Origin: Anastrepha obliqua
Lineage: Eukaryota; Arthropoda; Insecta; Diptera; Tephritidae
Assembly: GCF_027943255.1 (NCBI RefSeq)
Contig: NC_072893.1
Location: 31,332,001-31,396,000 of the forward strand
Direction: 5' to 3'
Length of the DNA: 64,000 nucleotides
Within the stretch, counting starts at the first letter, position 1; every line of letters starts with the position of its first letter. Positions 53,561-63,000 of this stretch are shown piece after piece. The notes beneath the pieces were generated by a model. The model searched no databases, was not told the origin of the DNA, and worked only from the letters and a program-made list of their open reading frames with translations. Position numbers and translations under genes: made by a program.

Positions 53561-54683
53561 CAAAAATTCCACCAAACTTGCTTTTCAACCAACTGTGCCA
53601 ACACTTTTTGACATCAGAGAAATTGAACTGTTTTTATGTTTTAGTATACATTAGCATATTATTATCGCCTTAGAAGTTTACATGTTTTTGTAAAACATTG
53701 TTAGAAAAAAAATAAAAAAGTGATTTTTTCAATTAAAATCCATTGCATGTTTTGATTTTTTCTTTTTTTATTTTCATATGAAAAATTTTTTTGGCAAACA
53801 AATACGAAAAGTTAAAGTTCCTGAATCACTCTTCTCATATAAAAATTTAAATTTTTCGGTATAGGCATTTCTTTATTGGTATTTATACTCGTATGTAACT
53901 TTTTATAAATTCGTGTATGCCTGCTATTTATTGGCGGTGGTTGTATTTATTTATTTGCGCTGTGTTTAGTAGGCAAATAAATCGCGCTTTCGCATTTTCT
54001 ACAATTTCCCAAACATAAATATTTGTTTTCGCCGCACAGTTTGCAGACATAATATGTTGTTTGTACAGGACTTTTATATAGAATTTTATAGACAAGCAAA
54101 TAAAGCGTACAATCCCATTTTGTTCGTTTGCTATTTTGATTTTATTATAAAGTTGTTATTTGTTGAAATAAAAAATGAAATGAATTCAATACTTAGGCTG
54201 GCATGTACAAATTTGGTGGAAAAATTCACGGGTATATGCGGTTATTTATTTATTTATTTCTTTATTCGCTAGTAAAAAAAATTAGGTTTTGAGTTAATAT
54301 AAAAACAGTTAATCCTACAATATTCTAAAAAAAACACATACAACGCCAATTTTGCATGTTTGTGCATGCGTATGCATGTAGGTGGGAAAACTAGGCACAC
54401 ATACACACATATGCACATACTTACATATGCAGCCTTATGCTTGCTTAGCGATCGGCTGCAGTGTTTGCTAAAGTTGTTAGTGGATTTGTGCAAATATTTA
54501 CGATTTCATGCACAAGCGGGGTACCATACAAACTACACAAACTTTCGCCTTATGCCATACGCATGTATGTATGTATTTGTACGTATACCCATATACAGGC
54601 TATTTACACTAATAATGAGTATAAATACTTTTATCTGCACCATTAAAGTATCTGCATAATAAAACAAGTGGACTGTCCAAGGC
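53561..54683. other. Unassigned AT-rich stretch
   Basis: Probably begins with the Tc1-like element's 3' flank. ACATACACACATATGCACATAC-type repeats near 54395-54420 produce Tyr/His-rich frames. No gene seen. Confidence 0.35.
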
Positions 54684-54855
54684 GGCCTCCGTAGCCGAAT
54701 GGTTAGTGCGTGATTACCATTCGGAAGTGCACCGGTTCGAAACTCCGACAGCAGACAATGGCAACCCTCTGAGTGTATTTCTGCCATCAAAAAGCTCCGC
54801 ATAAAAAAAATATCTACCGTTCGGAAGCGGCTTAAATCTGTAGCTACCTCTGTTT
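54684..54855 (+). mobile_element. tRNA-derived SINE S1 with A and B boxes
   Basis: A box TAGCCGAATGG at 54692-54702, B box GGTTCGAAACTCC at 54734-54746, 32 bp between them, then the S1 body: GCAGACAATGGCAACCCTCTG, GAGTGTATTTCTGCCATC, AAAAGCTCCGCATAAA. The head resembles a type II (Ser/Leu-like) tRNA but has no matching acceptor stem, so it is not a working tRNA gene. The last third (GGAGGAGCTCGG and TA tail) is missing here. RNA polymerase III would be expected to read the intact family. Confidence 0.85.
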
Positions 54856-54994
54856 ATATTTTTAATTACCATGTGATCTCTGATTCCCTTTATGCACATG
54901 TTTGATTCTAAGTCATATTTTTTAAATACACCAGACCTTTTGACCAACCGAATTCCCCATACGAGTATTTCCTACTAGTACTTAAGGCTTGTTA

Positions 54995-55870
54995 ACACAT
55001 GGGCTGAAAAGTCCCGAGGCTAGCACATATGTAGATGGCTCTATCTTTATTCACCTCTTTTTCAGTTAGTACCAACCTTAAAAAGAAAATTTTATGATAT
55101 TTTATTCATTGGTTCGTGAGTTATTGTGGTAAAGTGCCGTTACTTTTGTTATTTTCAAACAATGAATTTCGTTTTTTAGTTTTACACTGCTTCTGGATGG
55201 ATAAAAATACCGTTCAAGCGCAGCAATGGCTTAAAAAATGTTGTGGGGACTCCGTTCCATCAGAAACAACAATAAAGCGGGGGTTTTCTGACTTCAAATG
55301 TGGTCGTATCGACACCGATGATGCACAACTCAGGGGACCTCCAAATGTAGGGGTAGCACCAGAAAACATCAAAAAAAACCACAAAGTCGTTTCGAATGAT
55401 CGAAAAGTGAGGTTGCGTGAGTTAGCTGACATCTTAGACATATCAAGAGAATGGGTTGCCTTTATATTGCACTATAAGAAAGATCTGTTCAAAGTGTGTG
55501 ACGCGTTGGCTCATCATTTTGTTTCATCAAATCAGCACTGTGAGACGGTGCGTCAATCAAAACAATGGCAAAACCTCATGAATTGCACTTCGAATTGCTC
55601 TCACATCCACCGTATCCACCAGATTTGGCTTCCAGCGACTGATGGCTGTTCGCAAACCCAGAAAAAAATGTTGGCCGCTAAGAAATTTCGCTTGAATTGA
55701 TAAGTTATTTGAGGCAAACGATAATTAGTTCTGCAAAAGTGCTATTGAAATGTTAGTGCGGCAATGGAATGATTTCACTGCTCTTGATGGAAATTACGTT
55801 GATGAATGAAGCTAAGCAAAAAAAAAGACATGCTTTCTTTGTTAGGCCCGGGGCTTTTCAGCCCATGTAT
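54995..55870 (+). mobile_element. cecropia/mellifera-like mariner deletion derivative with both TIRs
   Basis: Left end ACACATGGGCTGAAAAGTCC, right end reversed ATACATGGGCTGAAAAGCCC, each flanked by TA (54993-54994, 55871-55872). The 194-codon open frame 55116-55700 reads MDKNTVQAQQWLKKCCGDSV, PSETTIKRGFSDFKCGRIDT, VAPENIKKNHKVVSNDRKVR, LRELADILDISREWVAFILH: both helix-turn-helix modules. The catalytic middle is deleted, and the C-terminal part is read in the wrong frame (the proper frame holds PPYPPDLASSD and, later, KKMLAAKKFR). The first and second Asp blocks are missing. Confidence 0.88.
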
Positions 55871-55872
55871 TA

Positions 55873-56490
55873 TTTGAGCAGTTTACTGTAAGGCTCCATA
55901 AGTTGCAGTAACTTTCATGGTTATTAATTATCTCGTGTAGTTTGCCTGGGTGATCCGCTTACGAAATGATATCATCCGCATACATTGAAAGTCTAATATT
56001 TTTCCCTTCTATTTTTAATATCCTTCTAAGCTTTCATATAAGTCGTTTATGTAAAGCGCAAATAGTATTGGTTACCATAAACATCCTTGTTTGACGTCTG
56101 AGTTGGTTTAGAATGTAGCTGTCTTTGTATCGCTATATATATTCTCTATCAACTTCACTAGTTTCGTTGCAAGGCCAGTATCCTGCAACTTACATATTAG
56201 GGCATTTCTCGATACTCTATCAAACGCCGCTTTAAAGCCGACAAAATATGCGTAAACTTTATTCTTTTCTTCGAATTTTAAATGTACATATAACAGCGGC
56301 TAATTGAATTTATTGCCAACTGTGGAGTAATTCTTTCTGAAGCCGGCTTGATACTCGTTTAAAATACTGTTTGTTTCGGTCCAAGGCGTTATTCTTTCAT
56401 TAATTATGCCCATCATAACTTTAGTGATACAGTTCAAAAATGAAATTCCTCTGTAGTTTTCAATTAGGGCAGGTGCCAATTATATGCACA
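55873..56490 (-). pseudogene. Non-LTR reverse transcriptase fragment with YADD
   Basis: The minus strand reads PALIENYRGISFLNCITKVM, NERITPWTETNSILNEYQAG, FRKNYSTVGN, VYAYFVGFKAAFDRVSRNAL (motif A), GLATKLVKLIENIYSDTKTA, VKQGCLW, PILFALYINDLYESL, then SMYADDIIS and HEIINNHESYCNLWSLTVN. A full palm order with YADD kept, broken by a few stops. KQGCxLxPxLFxLYINDL differs from the LINE-L and LINE-G copies, so this is another clade (CR1/RTE-like; uncertain). Confidence 0.78.
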
Positions 56491-56494
56491 TATA

Positions 56495-57404
56495 AAGGGT
56501 TTGATTGAAAAATAATGAGCCTTACTTTTTTAAGCAGTTTTATTAAACCTTTTGGCTTATACAACTAATATTCTTCAAAATAGGACCTTTGAGCGTCAAT
56601 ACATCGCTGGTAGCGGTCCTTCCACTGCAGAAAACATTTTTTAAACTCATCCGCCGGAGTCGCGTTCAATTCGGCTGTCACAGTTTTTTGGATCGCCTCG
56701 ATGGAGTCGAAACGCCTGCCCTTCAGCTTTCTTTTCAGGCGCGGGAACAAGAATAAGTCCGGAGGGGACAGGTCTGCGCTGTATGGAGGATGGGGAAGCA
56801 CCGGAACCTCCATCTTGGCCAATGCAGAGGTGCAGAGGAAGGCGGTGTGCGCCGATGTATTATCGTGATGAAGGGTCCAATTGTTGATGAGGTTGGGCCG
56901 AACCCGGGCGACGCGGTTTTTCAGCCGAAGGAGCACTTCTTTATAAACTGCCGCGTTTACAGTGCTTCCTGCAAGTACAAACTCCTTGTGGACGATGTCT
57001 CGAGAGTCAGAAAAGATGATCAATATAGTTTTGACCTTGGATTTCGACATGCGCGCCTTCTTGGGTCGTGGCGTCTGGCTCGTGTGCCACTCCGCACTCT
57101 CTCTCCCCCCGTAAGCCTCCTTGAGTAGCCCAAAGGTTTCGGTGCTCGTTTTGCTTAGCTTTACGCAAAATTTGATCGAGTAACGTTGCTTCAACGATCG
57201 CTGCATTTTCGTCACTGCAAAATCCTAACACACTTTTAAAACAGCTTTCCCGCGCGGAGCGATGTTGACTGCACCGCTGTTGCCAGCGGTGGTTTCTAGT
57301 GGAAGAGGAAGGTCCAACGATCATTTTCCCCCACCAGCCGATTCGGTTGATCGCTTGGCAGACGCTCCGCGCGAGAAGACTCATTACTTTTCAATTAAAC
57401 CCTG
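56495..57404 (-). mobile_element. mariner (D34D) deletion derivative with both TIRs
   Basis: Left end AAGGGTTTGATTGAAAAATA, right end reversed CAGGGTTTAATTGAAAAGTA: ~29 bp inverted repeats, with TA at 56493-56494 and 57405-57406. 910 bp against roughly 1.3 kb for intact mariners. The transposase inside (56565-57215) is open but internally shortened. The 5' untranslated region (57216-57404) is GC-rich compared with its surroundings. Well-preserved ends suggest comparatively recent activity. Confidence 0.92.
56565..57215 (-). pseudogene. Shortened mariner transposase, 216 codons, open
   Basis: Begins MTKMQRSLKQRYSIKFCVKL and SKTSTETFGLLKEAYGG (residues 1-37, first helix), then jumps in frame to RESAEWHTSQTPRPKKARMS. 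The second helix-turn-helix, the WVPHxL linker and the first Asp block (TGDESW) are gone. The second Asp is at residue 118 (LHHDNTSAHTAFL) and the third at 153 (YSADLSPPDLFLFPRLKRKL), 34 residues apart. It ends RYQRCIDAQRSYFEEY. No stop or shift in 216 codons. It cannot be catalytic without the first Asp. Confidence 0.88.
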
Positions 57405-57837
57405 TATGCTTGTTTATACACTGTCCAACAGTGGTTATTGGACACAAAAACACTAATAATCTGCAGCCTCCACTTTGCCGAAGGCAGTACTCGTCCAGCG
57501 GGTATGAATTTTCTTTTTACAGAGGATTAAAACTTTAAAACTTTTGGTAAAAGTGCTAAAATAGTTCAATAACTTTAAATAAATTTTTATATCAAGAAGT
57601 TTAGAAGAGAAGAGCTAAGGTTTATAATGGCAGTCAAAAGAAAGGCATATACGCTCAGTCCAACCCAGCTCCATTTTAAGTGTGATAAGGAAACTAGAAC
57701 TTATTCTAATAAGTCCATTGCCTATGGGCTCAACGAGAACCACTTTTACAAAATTTGCACTAGAAACCTCTTAGAACCATTAAAATACATACGATTTGAG
57801 CTGAATGATGAGATTTAGGAATACATAAAGTAAAGGG
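57405..57837. other. Unassigned stretch
   Basis: No recognised element. A 63-codon plus frame at 57627-57818 has no family match. CACTGTCCAACAGTGG-type palindromic sequence near 57420. Confidence 0.3.
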
Positions 57838-58704
57838 TAAGCTGCTATTTTGAATAGCCCGCTATTTCAGTATATGTCACTTTTGAAGCTGTCATTTTTT
57901 GATATTTGACAAGTAGGAACTACGCCATTGATAAAAACGATACACTCCTAAAATGGTGAAAATTTGGCAGAGACGGTTCGTAATACTCGAACATTTTTGG
58001 GTCATAGTGAAGCACCTTGTCGGACCGCAATACGGAAATTTGGTGAAAAAATTCGAGACAAGTTGGAACAAGTTAGTGATGTGAAGAATAAAACCCGTGC
58101 ACGTCGCTCAAGAACACCCGAAAATATTGCGGTTGTAGCCGAAAGTGTTGAAGGAAAAAGGTTTGTGCATTCCTCGTCGTTGTATGGAGTTAGGCGTTCC
58201 ACAAACGTCATTACACCGTTAGTCCAGTTAACACAAAAATTCCAGCCAGCCAATCATCTACAACTTCGTGTCTTTGCTGATTGGGTCGTTGAAATGCATG
58301 AAAATGATCCGGAATTCCATCGAAAAATAATCTTGAGTGAAGAGGCCCATTTCCACCTCGGTGGCTTCGTCGACAAGCAAAATTGTTGGATCTGGGGTTC
58401 AGAAAATCTAAGAGTTCTTATTGAAATGCCTAGAGAGGCTTCTCAACGTGTGACTGTTTGGGGTGGTTTATGGTCCGGTGGAGTCATTGGATCTTACTTT
58501 TTTGAAAATGAAGCAGGAGCAACAGTAACGGTTTGCGCTATCGAGAGATTGCGCTATCGAGAGATGATTAACGATTTTTTATCGCCGAAATTGGATAGTA
58601 TTGATCTGGACAACGTTTATTTTCAACATGACGGCGCTACGTGCCACACAAGAAACGAAACCATTAATCTTTTACGGGAATAACACCTATTATTGGAAAA
58701 CCCT
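57838..58704 (+). mobile_element. rosa-type element with open transposase, 3' part deleted
   Basis: Open frame 57964-58683 (239 codons): RTPENIAVVAESVEGKRF, VQLTQKFQPANHLQLRVFAD, WVVEMHENDPEFHRKIILSE, EAHFHLGGFVDKQNCWIWGS, VTVWGGLWSGGVIGSYFFEN, DNVYFQHDGATCHTRNETIN. The first catalytic Asp (SDEAHF in relatives) is Glu126; the second is Asp223. Then the element jumps to its 3' end, CACCTATTATTGGAAAACCCT, matching the terminus at 37303, so the third Asp and C-terminus are lost. The 5' end (AAGCTGCTATTTTGAATAGCC near 57841) is shortened. IERLRYRE is partly duplicated (residues ~192-203). Confidence 0.85.
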
Positions 58705-59039
58705 CTATGAATATAAACCTCTGGATACATCGGAATATCAGTCATTCTTAAACAACTTTCTCAGAGAGATAGTCAATATATTTAATATACTCTCGGCCTG
58801 TGGAACCCGTTATCCCAATCAACATCTACTCTCTATCTTTTTTCAGTACTTTTACAAGTAAAAACCGCGTTTTCAAGGCCGTATGTGTCGTTATACTTGT
58901 GAAGAAGTGAACGGCATGACATGAGGACACGACCTGTGTTTCATTAGCCCCAACAAAATCCTCCAAAATAAGATGCCTGGGAGTTCACATCATATTTGGG
59001 CTTTGGATAAGAGGATGACGTCTAATAGTGGCTAATTAC
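58705..59039. other. Unassigned stretch
   Basis: The 86-codon plus frame 58601-58861 runs on from the rosa element's deleted end and is not a gene. Nothing else recognised. Confidence 0.3.
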
Positions 59040-59960
59040 GTTCGCATTAACCGCTTCGAACTACTAATGAAATTCTACAGGTGTGTGATATTTATACCCC
59101 AAATACCCGCAGGTGTAGCGAAAAAGTGAGAGCCCAGATGTCTAAATTTTTACCAGACGAGAGCAGGGCAGCTGAGAAGAAGGTGTTCAGATGATTCCAC
59201 CTCGTCCTCAAGACAGCTTCTGCAAAAAGGACTTGAAGCAATCCCAGGCCGCACGGACACCTAACGGACAATGTCCGGTAAGGATACTGGTGAATAGTGT
59301 CGATTTGGCAACTCTACAATCCAAATGCATCTTTAATTCTCTCCCTTTTGCCATTCTCTCCTTTTTTACCTTTACAACAAGTTGACATAATAAATGTTAG
59401 ATCTAAGCGATCACTTGAATAAATTCTGTCCGGTCGTCTTTTTCGTTTTGCGCGCGCTCGGTCATAAATATTCGTGGAACTTTATAATACCCACCAAATT
59501 CGAGATCTGCGGCTCTTTTAGTCTTAGATCCGCCTCCGATCTACCCGTGGCCAGAAGGATCTCAAGACTTTACACTCATTCGCACTAACCCAGTCGACGT
59601 GAGGCCCATCTAGGAGCTGAACAAAGATTCTCAAGGGAACCCCAATGCTCTCATTTTGCTATGAAACCGTCTCCAGGGCCCCCTATCTAACCGGCTCATC
59701 AGCCAAGCAGTATCTCTCTATGCCGCTGTGACCGACCAGCCATGTTATTAAAATATATGTTTACGCCGTAAAACATTACTTTTTTGAGGCTTTGGATTAT
59801 TTTATGAGGGATTTGTTGTTCAGTTGGCTGTCGCTGAAAATGTAGATATCCCTCGAAGGGGAAGACAAATGTATGGAGATAACTAGGTGCCGCAAACATA
59901 TTCTCTTAAATTTTGAGACTGGTGAATTGTCTACCCAGATGGTGTCATGAAGTTGGCTGC
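59040..59960 (-). mobile_element. LINE-L fragments of the 39-40 kb subfamily
   Basis: On the minus strand: DIYIFSDSQLNN (RNase H Asp block), ITWLVGHSGIERYCLADEPV (GH block), then LFTSILTGHCPLGVRAAW, DEVESSEHLLLSCPALVW and HFFATPAGIWGI. The zinc motif (DEVESSxHLLLSCPxL) and FFATPAxIxGI are shared only with the 39149-40194 copy among the LINEs here. Heavily broken; 59340-59580 between the blocks is unreadable. No ends defined. Confidence 0.68.
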
Positions 59961-61719
59961 TCTTGTGCCACTGAGCTTGGGATCAGTTCAATATTTACGT
60001 ATTCCATACGGGAAATTGGAAATGAATTTCACACTTGGACTAAATTTCAACCCGATATCTAATTATTGCGTGCTTTACTTAAATAAATATATGTTATGTC
60101 TCTATTGAAAACCTCCCTCATGTGTTTGTACTTTCTGAAGTCGACTTAAGCGGCTATTACTCATGAACGCACACATAAAAAGAATTTTATTAGATATTTT
60201 CAGATTTTTATTTCTTCAAAAACTAAATTGATTAATTTTTTCAAATGCATTTTTGCTTATAGTATTTTCTGATATTTTCCAGTTAATTTCCATCTCAAAA
60301 AATTAATGTTTAATCTAACGAACTTAAATTTACACAACTTAAATGAATCACAAAGCAAAAATAGCAAAAAACGAAAAACAGTTTGTTGCCACTGCAACAG
60401 CAGCGATGCTGTTAAATTTTGCAACGCAATTTCATGACAACTCATTTGATTATCTTAAAACCTACACAGCTCGAGGGTGTGCCAGAAACGGGCAGGCGGC
60501 AAATATAAGTGAGGCTAAAGAGCAGGATAACAGGACGAAAGGCAGGACAACAAGCAAGGATGGCTGCTGCGTTACACTAAAAAAAACATGAACAAATTGT
60601 TGTCGCCTCAATCGAAAACAAGTCAGCGACACTCAGACATGTCAGACACTTCACAGAGTGTAAAAACAACAACAACAACAGCAACAACAGTTAACACATG
60701 CACACCCATACACTGGCAAATGCAAAATATTTATATGAAACTGTCAATATGGCCGACAATTTGATTTCGACGTCAACGGCAAAGGCAAACACAGTTTACC
60801 GCTAGCAACCTGAGCAACAGCAGCAAGAGCTATGCATGCAACAACAGCCATGCAAATTACAAATTGCAACAAAAAACAACAAAATCGATCTGAAAAAGGC
60901 GACTATATCAGCCAGAGTCGGGTATGTTCGATTTATCGTTACATACACATGCAAAAAACATGCAACAAGTACTAAATTGCAACAACAACAAACAGCATGT
61001 GGCAATCAATAAGACAGCTTTCTGCTGCAAGTTGGCAACCATGCTGCTCTTTCAGTTGCTGGCGAAGCCGATGATGGATCATTTGCATTAAATAAGATGA
61101 AATTCAGTAGCAGAACGAAAACGTAAATGAAAATGAAATGAAGCGCATCAATGACAACAGCAAAAACATCAGCAACAACAGCGAACGATGATAATAAAAC
61201 AGCAATCCCTAGATTGACTATCCGTAGTTTTAGCTACAGCCACAATTTCCAGGCAGTTGAACTAAACAGATCAGGTGGTCATCTAACTAACCTCAGCCCT
61301 CAGCTTTTGCACACTTACTTATACGTATACAGTTGCGTTCAAAATAATAGATACCGTGCAAATTAAATTTTTTGCTCCTTTTAAAGTTATTCAAGAATAT
61401 TAAATCTTCTTCTCTCAACTCTTTTTAACTTTGAAAACCTTTTTACATATTTTAAAAAGCGTTTGAATTTACTGAATGCGAAATAAAACCACGTTATCGT
61501 TTCCTCCGGTCCTCAATCTTAGTGGGACATAGGGCATCAAGAAGTGTATGCATAGTAAACAAAAGCAAACAAAACACCTGAGAATACTGAAGAAACTATA
61601 ACGACATTTTTACAAAAAGGATACATTATCTTCTTACATAACCTCAAAATGGCAAAAGAAACCTTAAATTAAATTGTACATAGCCATAACAGATTTATTC
61701 AAAAAAGGACATTTTAAAG
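59961..61719. other. Unassigned, probably unique DNA
   Basis: CAACAACAACAACAACAG-type tracts near 60666-60685 and AT-rich DNA. An 82-codon plus frame at 60343-60591 has no domain. Around 61330-61350 the sequence AGTTGCGTTCAAAATAATAG looks like a transposon end, but no partner was found. Confidence 0.35.
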
Positions 61720-62090
61720 GCAATTTGTCCCGCATACAAAGTTCTTTAAGTAATTCAATAAAAATTTGGCATTTTATTTTCTTTAAATGGGCATTTTAGT
61801 GCGTTTTTATATCCACAGCTAGGCAACACTGCAGTAGCAAGAGAGAAATTTGACTGCTGGAAGGAGAAGAACACCAACAATAACCGCAATCGCGGACAAT
61901 GTGACCAGATGTTATCAAAAGTATGGCTGAATAGAACTGAGTGAATTTTTGGACTTATTTTTGGAAAATGTATATTTTATAAAATTATAAGCATTACATT
62001 TTAATTAGAACAGGCTAGAAAAATGTCATGAAGAAAGAATTAAAACTCCAAGATTGAATAGTAAAAACAAAAAAATGCAAAATCAACAAG
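61720..62090. repeat. Dispersed repeat C, copy 2
   Basis: Same orientation as 48830-49270, roughly three quarters identical by eye, lacking an ~80 bp internal segment. Contains GGCAACACTGCAGTAG and GGCTAGAAAAATGTCATG. Unknown family. A hAT relic lies just to its right on the minus strand, but no link is shown. Confidence 0.8.
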
Positions 62091-62299
62091 CCCGTAGCCA
62101 GACCTAACCAACTGTACGGGCAGACACTTTTTTTTTACAATAAATTATTTTATTATATAAATAAGTAAATAGTTATAAATAAAATAAATAAGAAAATTCA
62201 ATTTTCAATTAATACTTAAAAGAAACATACAAAAAATATTGTTAAGAATAGATACTTAGTACAATGGCAGTTTACGATTTTTGTTATTATTAAATTTCG

Positions 62300-63000
62300 G
62301 AGAATCATATCGATATTAATTGCACGTATGCGATGTCTTTCAAAAGCTAAGTAGACGAGATCAGCCATGCGGGCATGGGTCATGGACAGGCGTTGCGGCC
62401 AATACCGAAAACGTTGATTCGCAAGGTGCTGTACTGCACCCAAATGTCTCAATAGTTGCCATCAGCTTGAACGTATCACTGAAAGCTTCACGAAATCTGA
62501 AATGGACCTCCAACTTTGTTCCATCGCCAGTTCCCTTCGATTCTTGAAAAAGTTTTTCACGACTGTCAATTCTTCTTCGCTGGGAACTTTCAAACCTGCA
62601 AACATGTAAATTTATAAGTGCTAGTAAAATGGAAGGTAAAAATTTTGTGTTGATGGTTAATGTTTCGAATTATCGAGTTCTCTAAAGCTATTCAAATCAT
62701 CCGTTTTGAATTCGCTAATGTCAGAAATCGCAGTAACTAGCTCTTGATTCTCTGAGAAGCGTCGCTTGATTTCGTTTATTATAAGATCAAGGCATTCATT
62801 GTAAATTCCTTTCACCTCCTTATTTGACTCTTGTAGGTTCCCATCAGTTGCGCGATTCGCAGAGTATGAAGGTAATCTGGTCTCATTTATGTAGCTTGGA
62901 TGCTCAGTTGTTTTAGCTTTTTTTAGAGCTGTATTTTTTCGATTCCACGGCAAAAAAAGGTAAAAAACGGAAATTAAATAGCTATATCTGATTTTGATTT
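62300..63000 (-). pseudogene. hAT-type transposase relic
   Basis: The minus strand first reads ESNKEVKGIYNECLDLIINE, IKRRFSENQELVTAISDI (62680-62840), then GLKVPSEEELTVVKNFFKN, then across two frames FREAFSDTFKLMATIETFGC, STAPCESTFSVLA, and LSMTHARMADLVYLAFERHR (62320-62395). The last two are the C-terminal dimerisation domain of hAT transposases (SxxxxExxFSxLxxIxxxxR..MxxxRxxxLxxLxxE). A pyrimidine-rich stretch ending TTTGCAG lies before GLKVP, resembling a splice acceptor. The RNase H-like catalytic part and N-terminal zinc finger are absent. Confidence 0.68.

Noticed and set aside
54684..54760. Functional tRNA gene
   Set aside because: A and B boxes are present but no acceptor-stem pairing or anticodon arm; it is the head of SINE S1.
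56261..56300. Host gene similarity in the reverse transcriptase flank
   Set aside because: All readable blocks belong to the non-LTR reverse transcriptase.
61330..61350. Possible Tc1-type terminal repeat
   Set aside because: No matching inverted partner or transposase within several kb.
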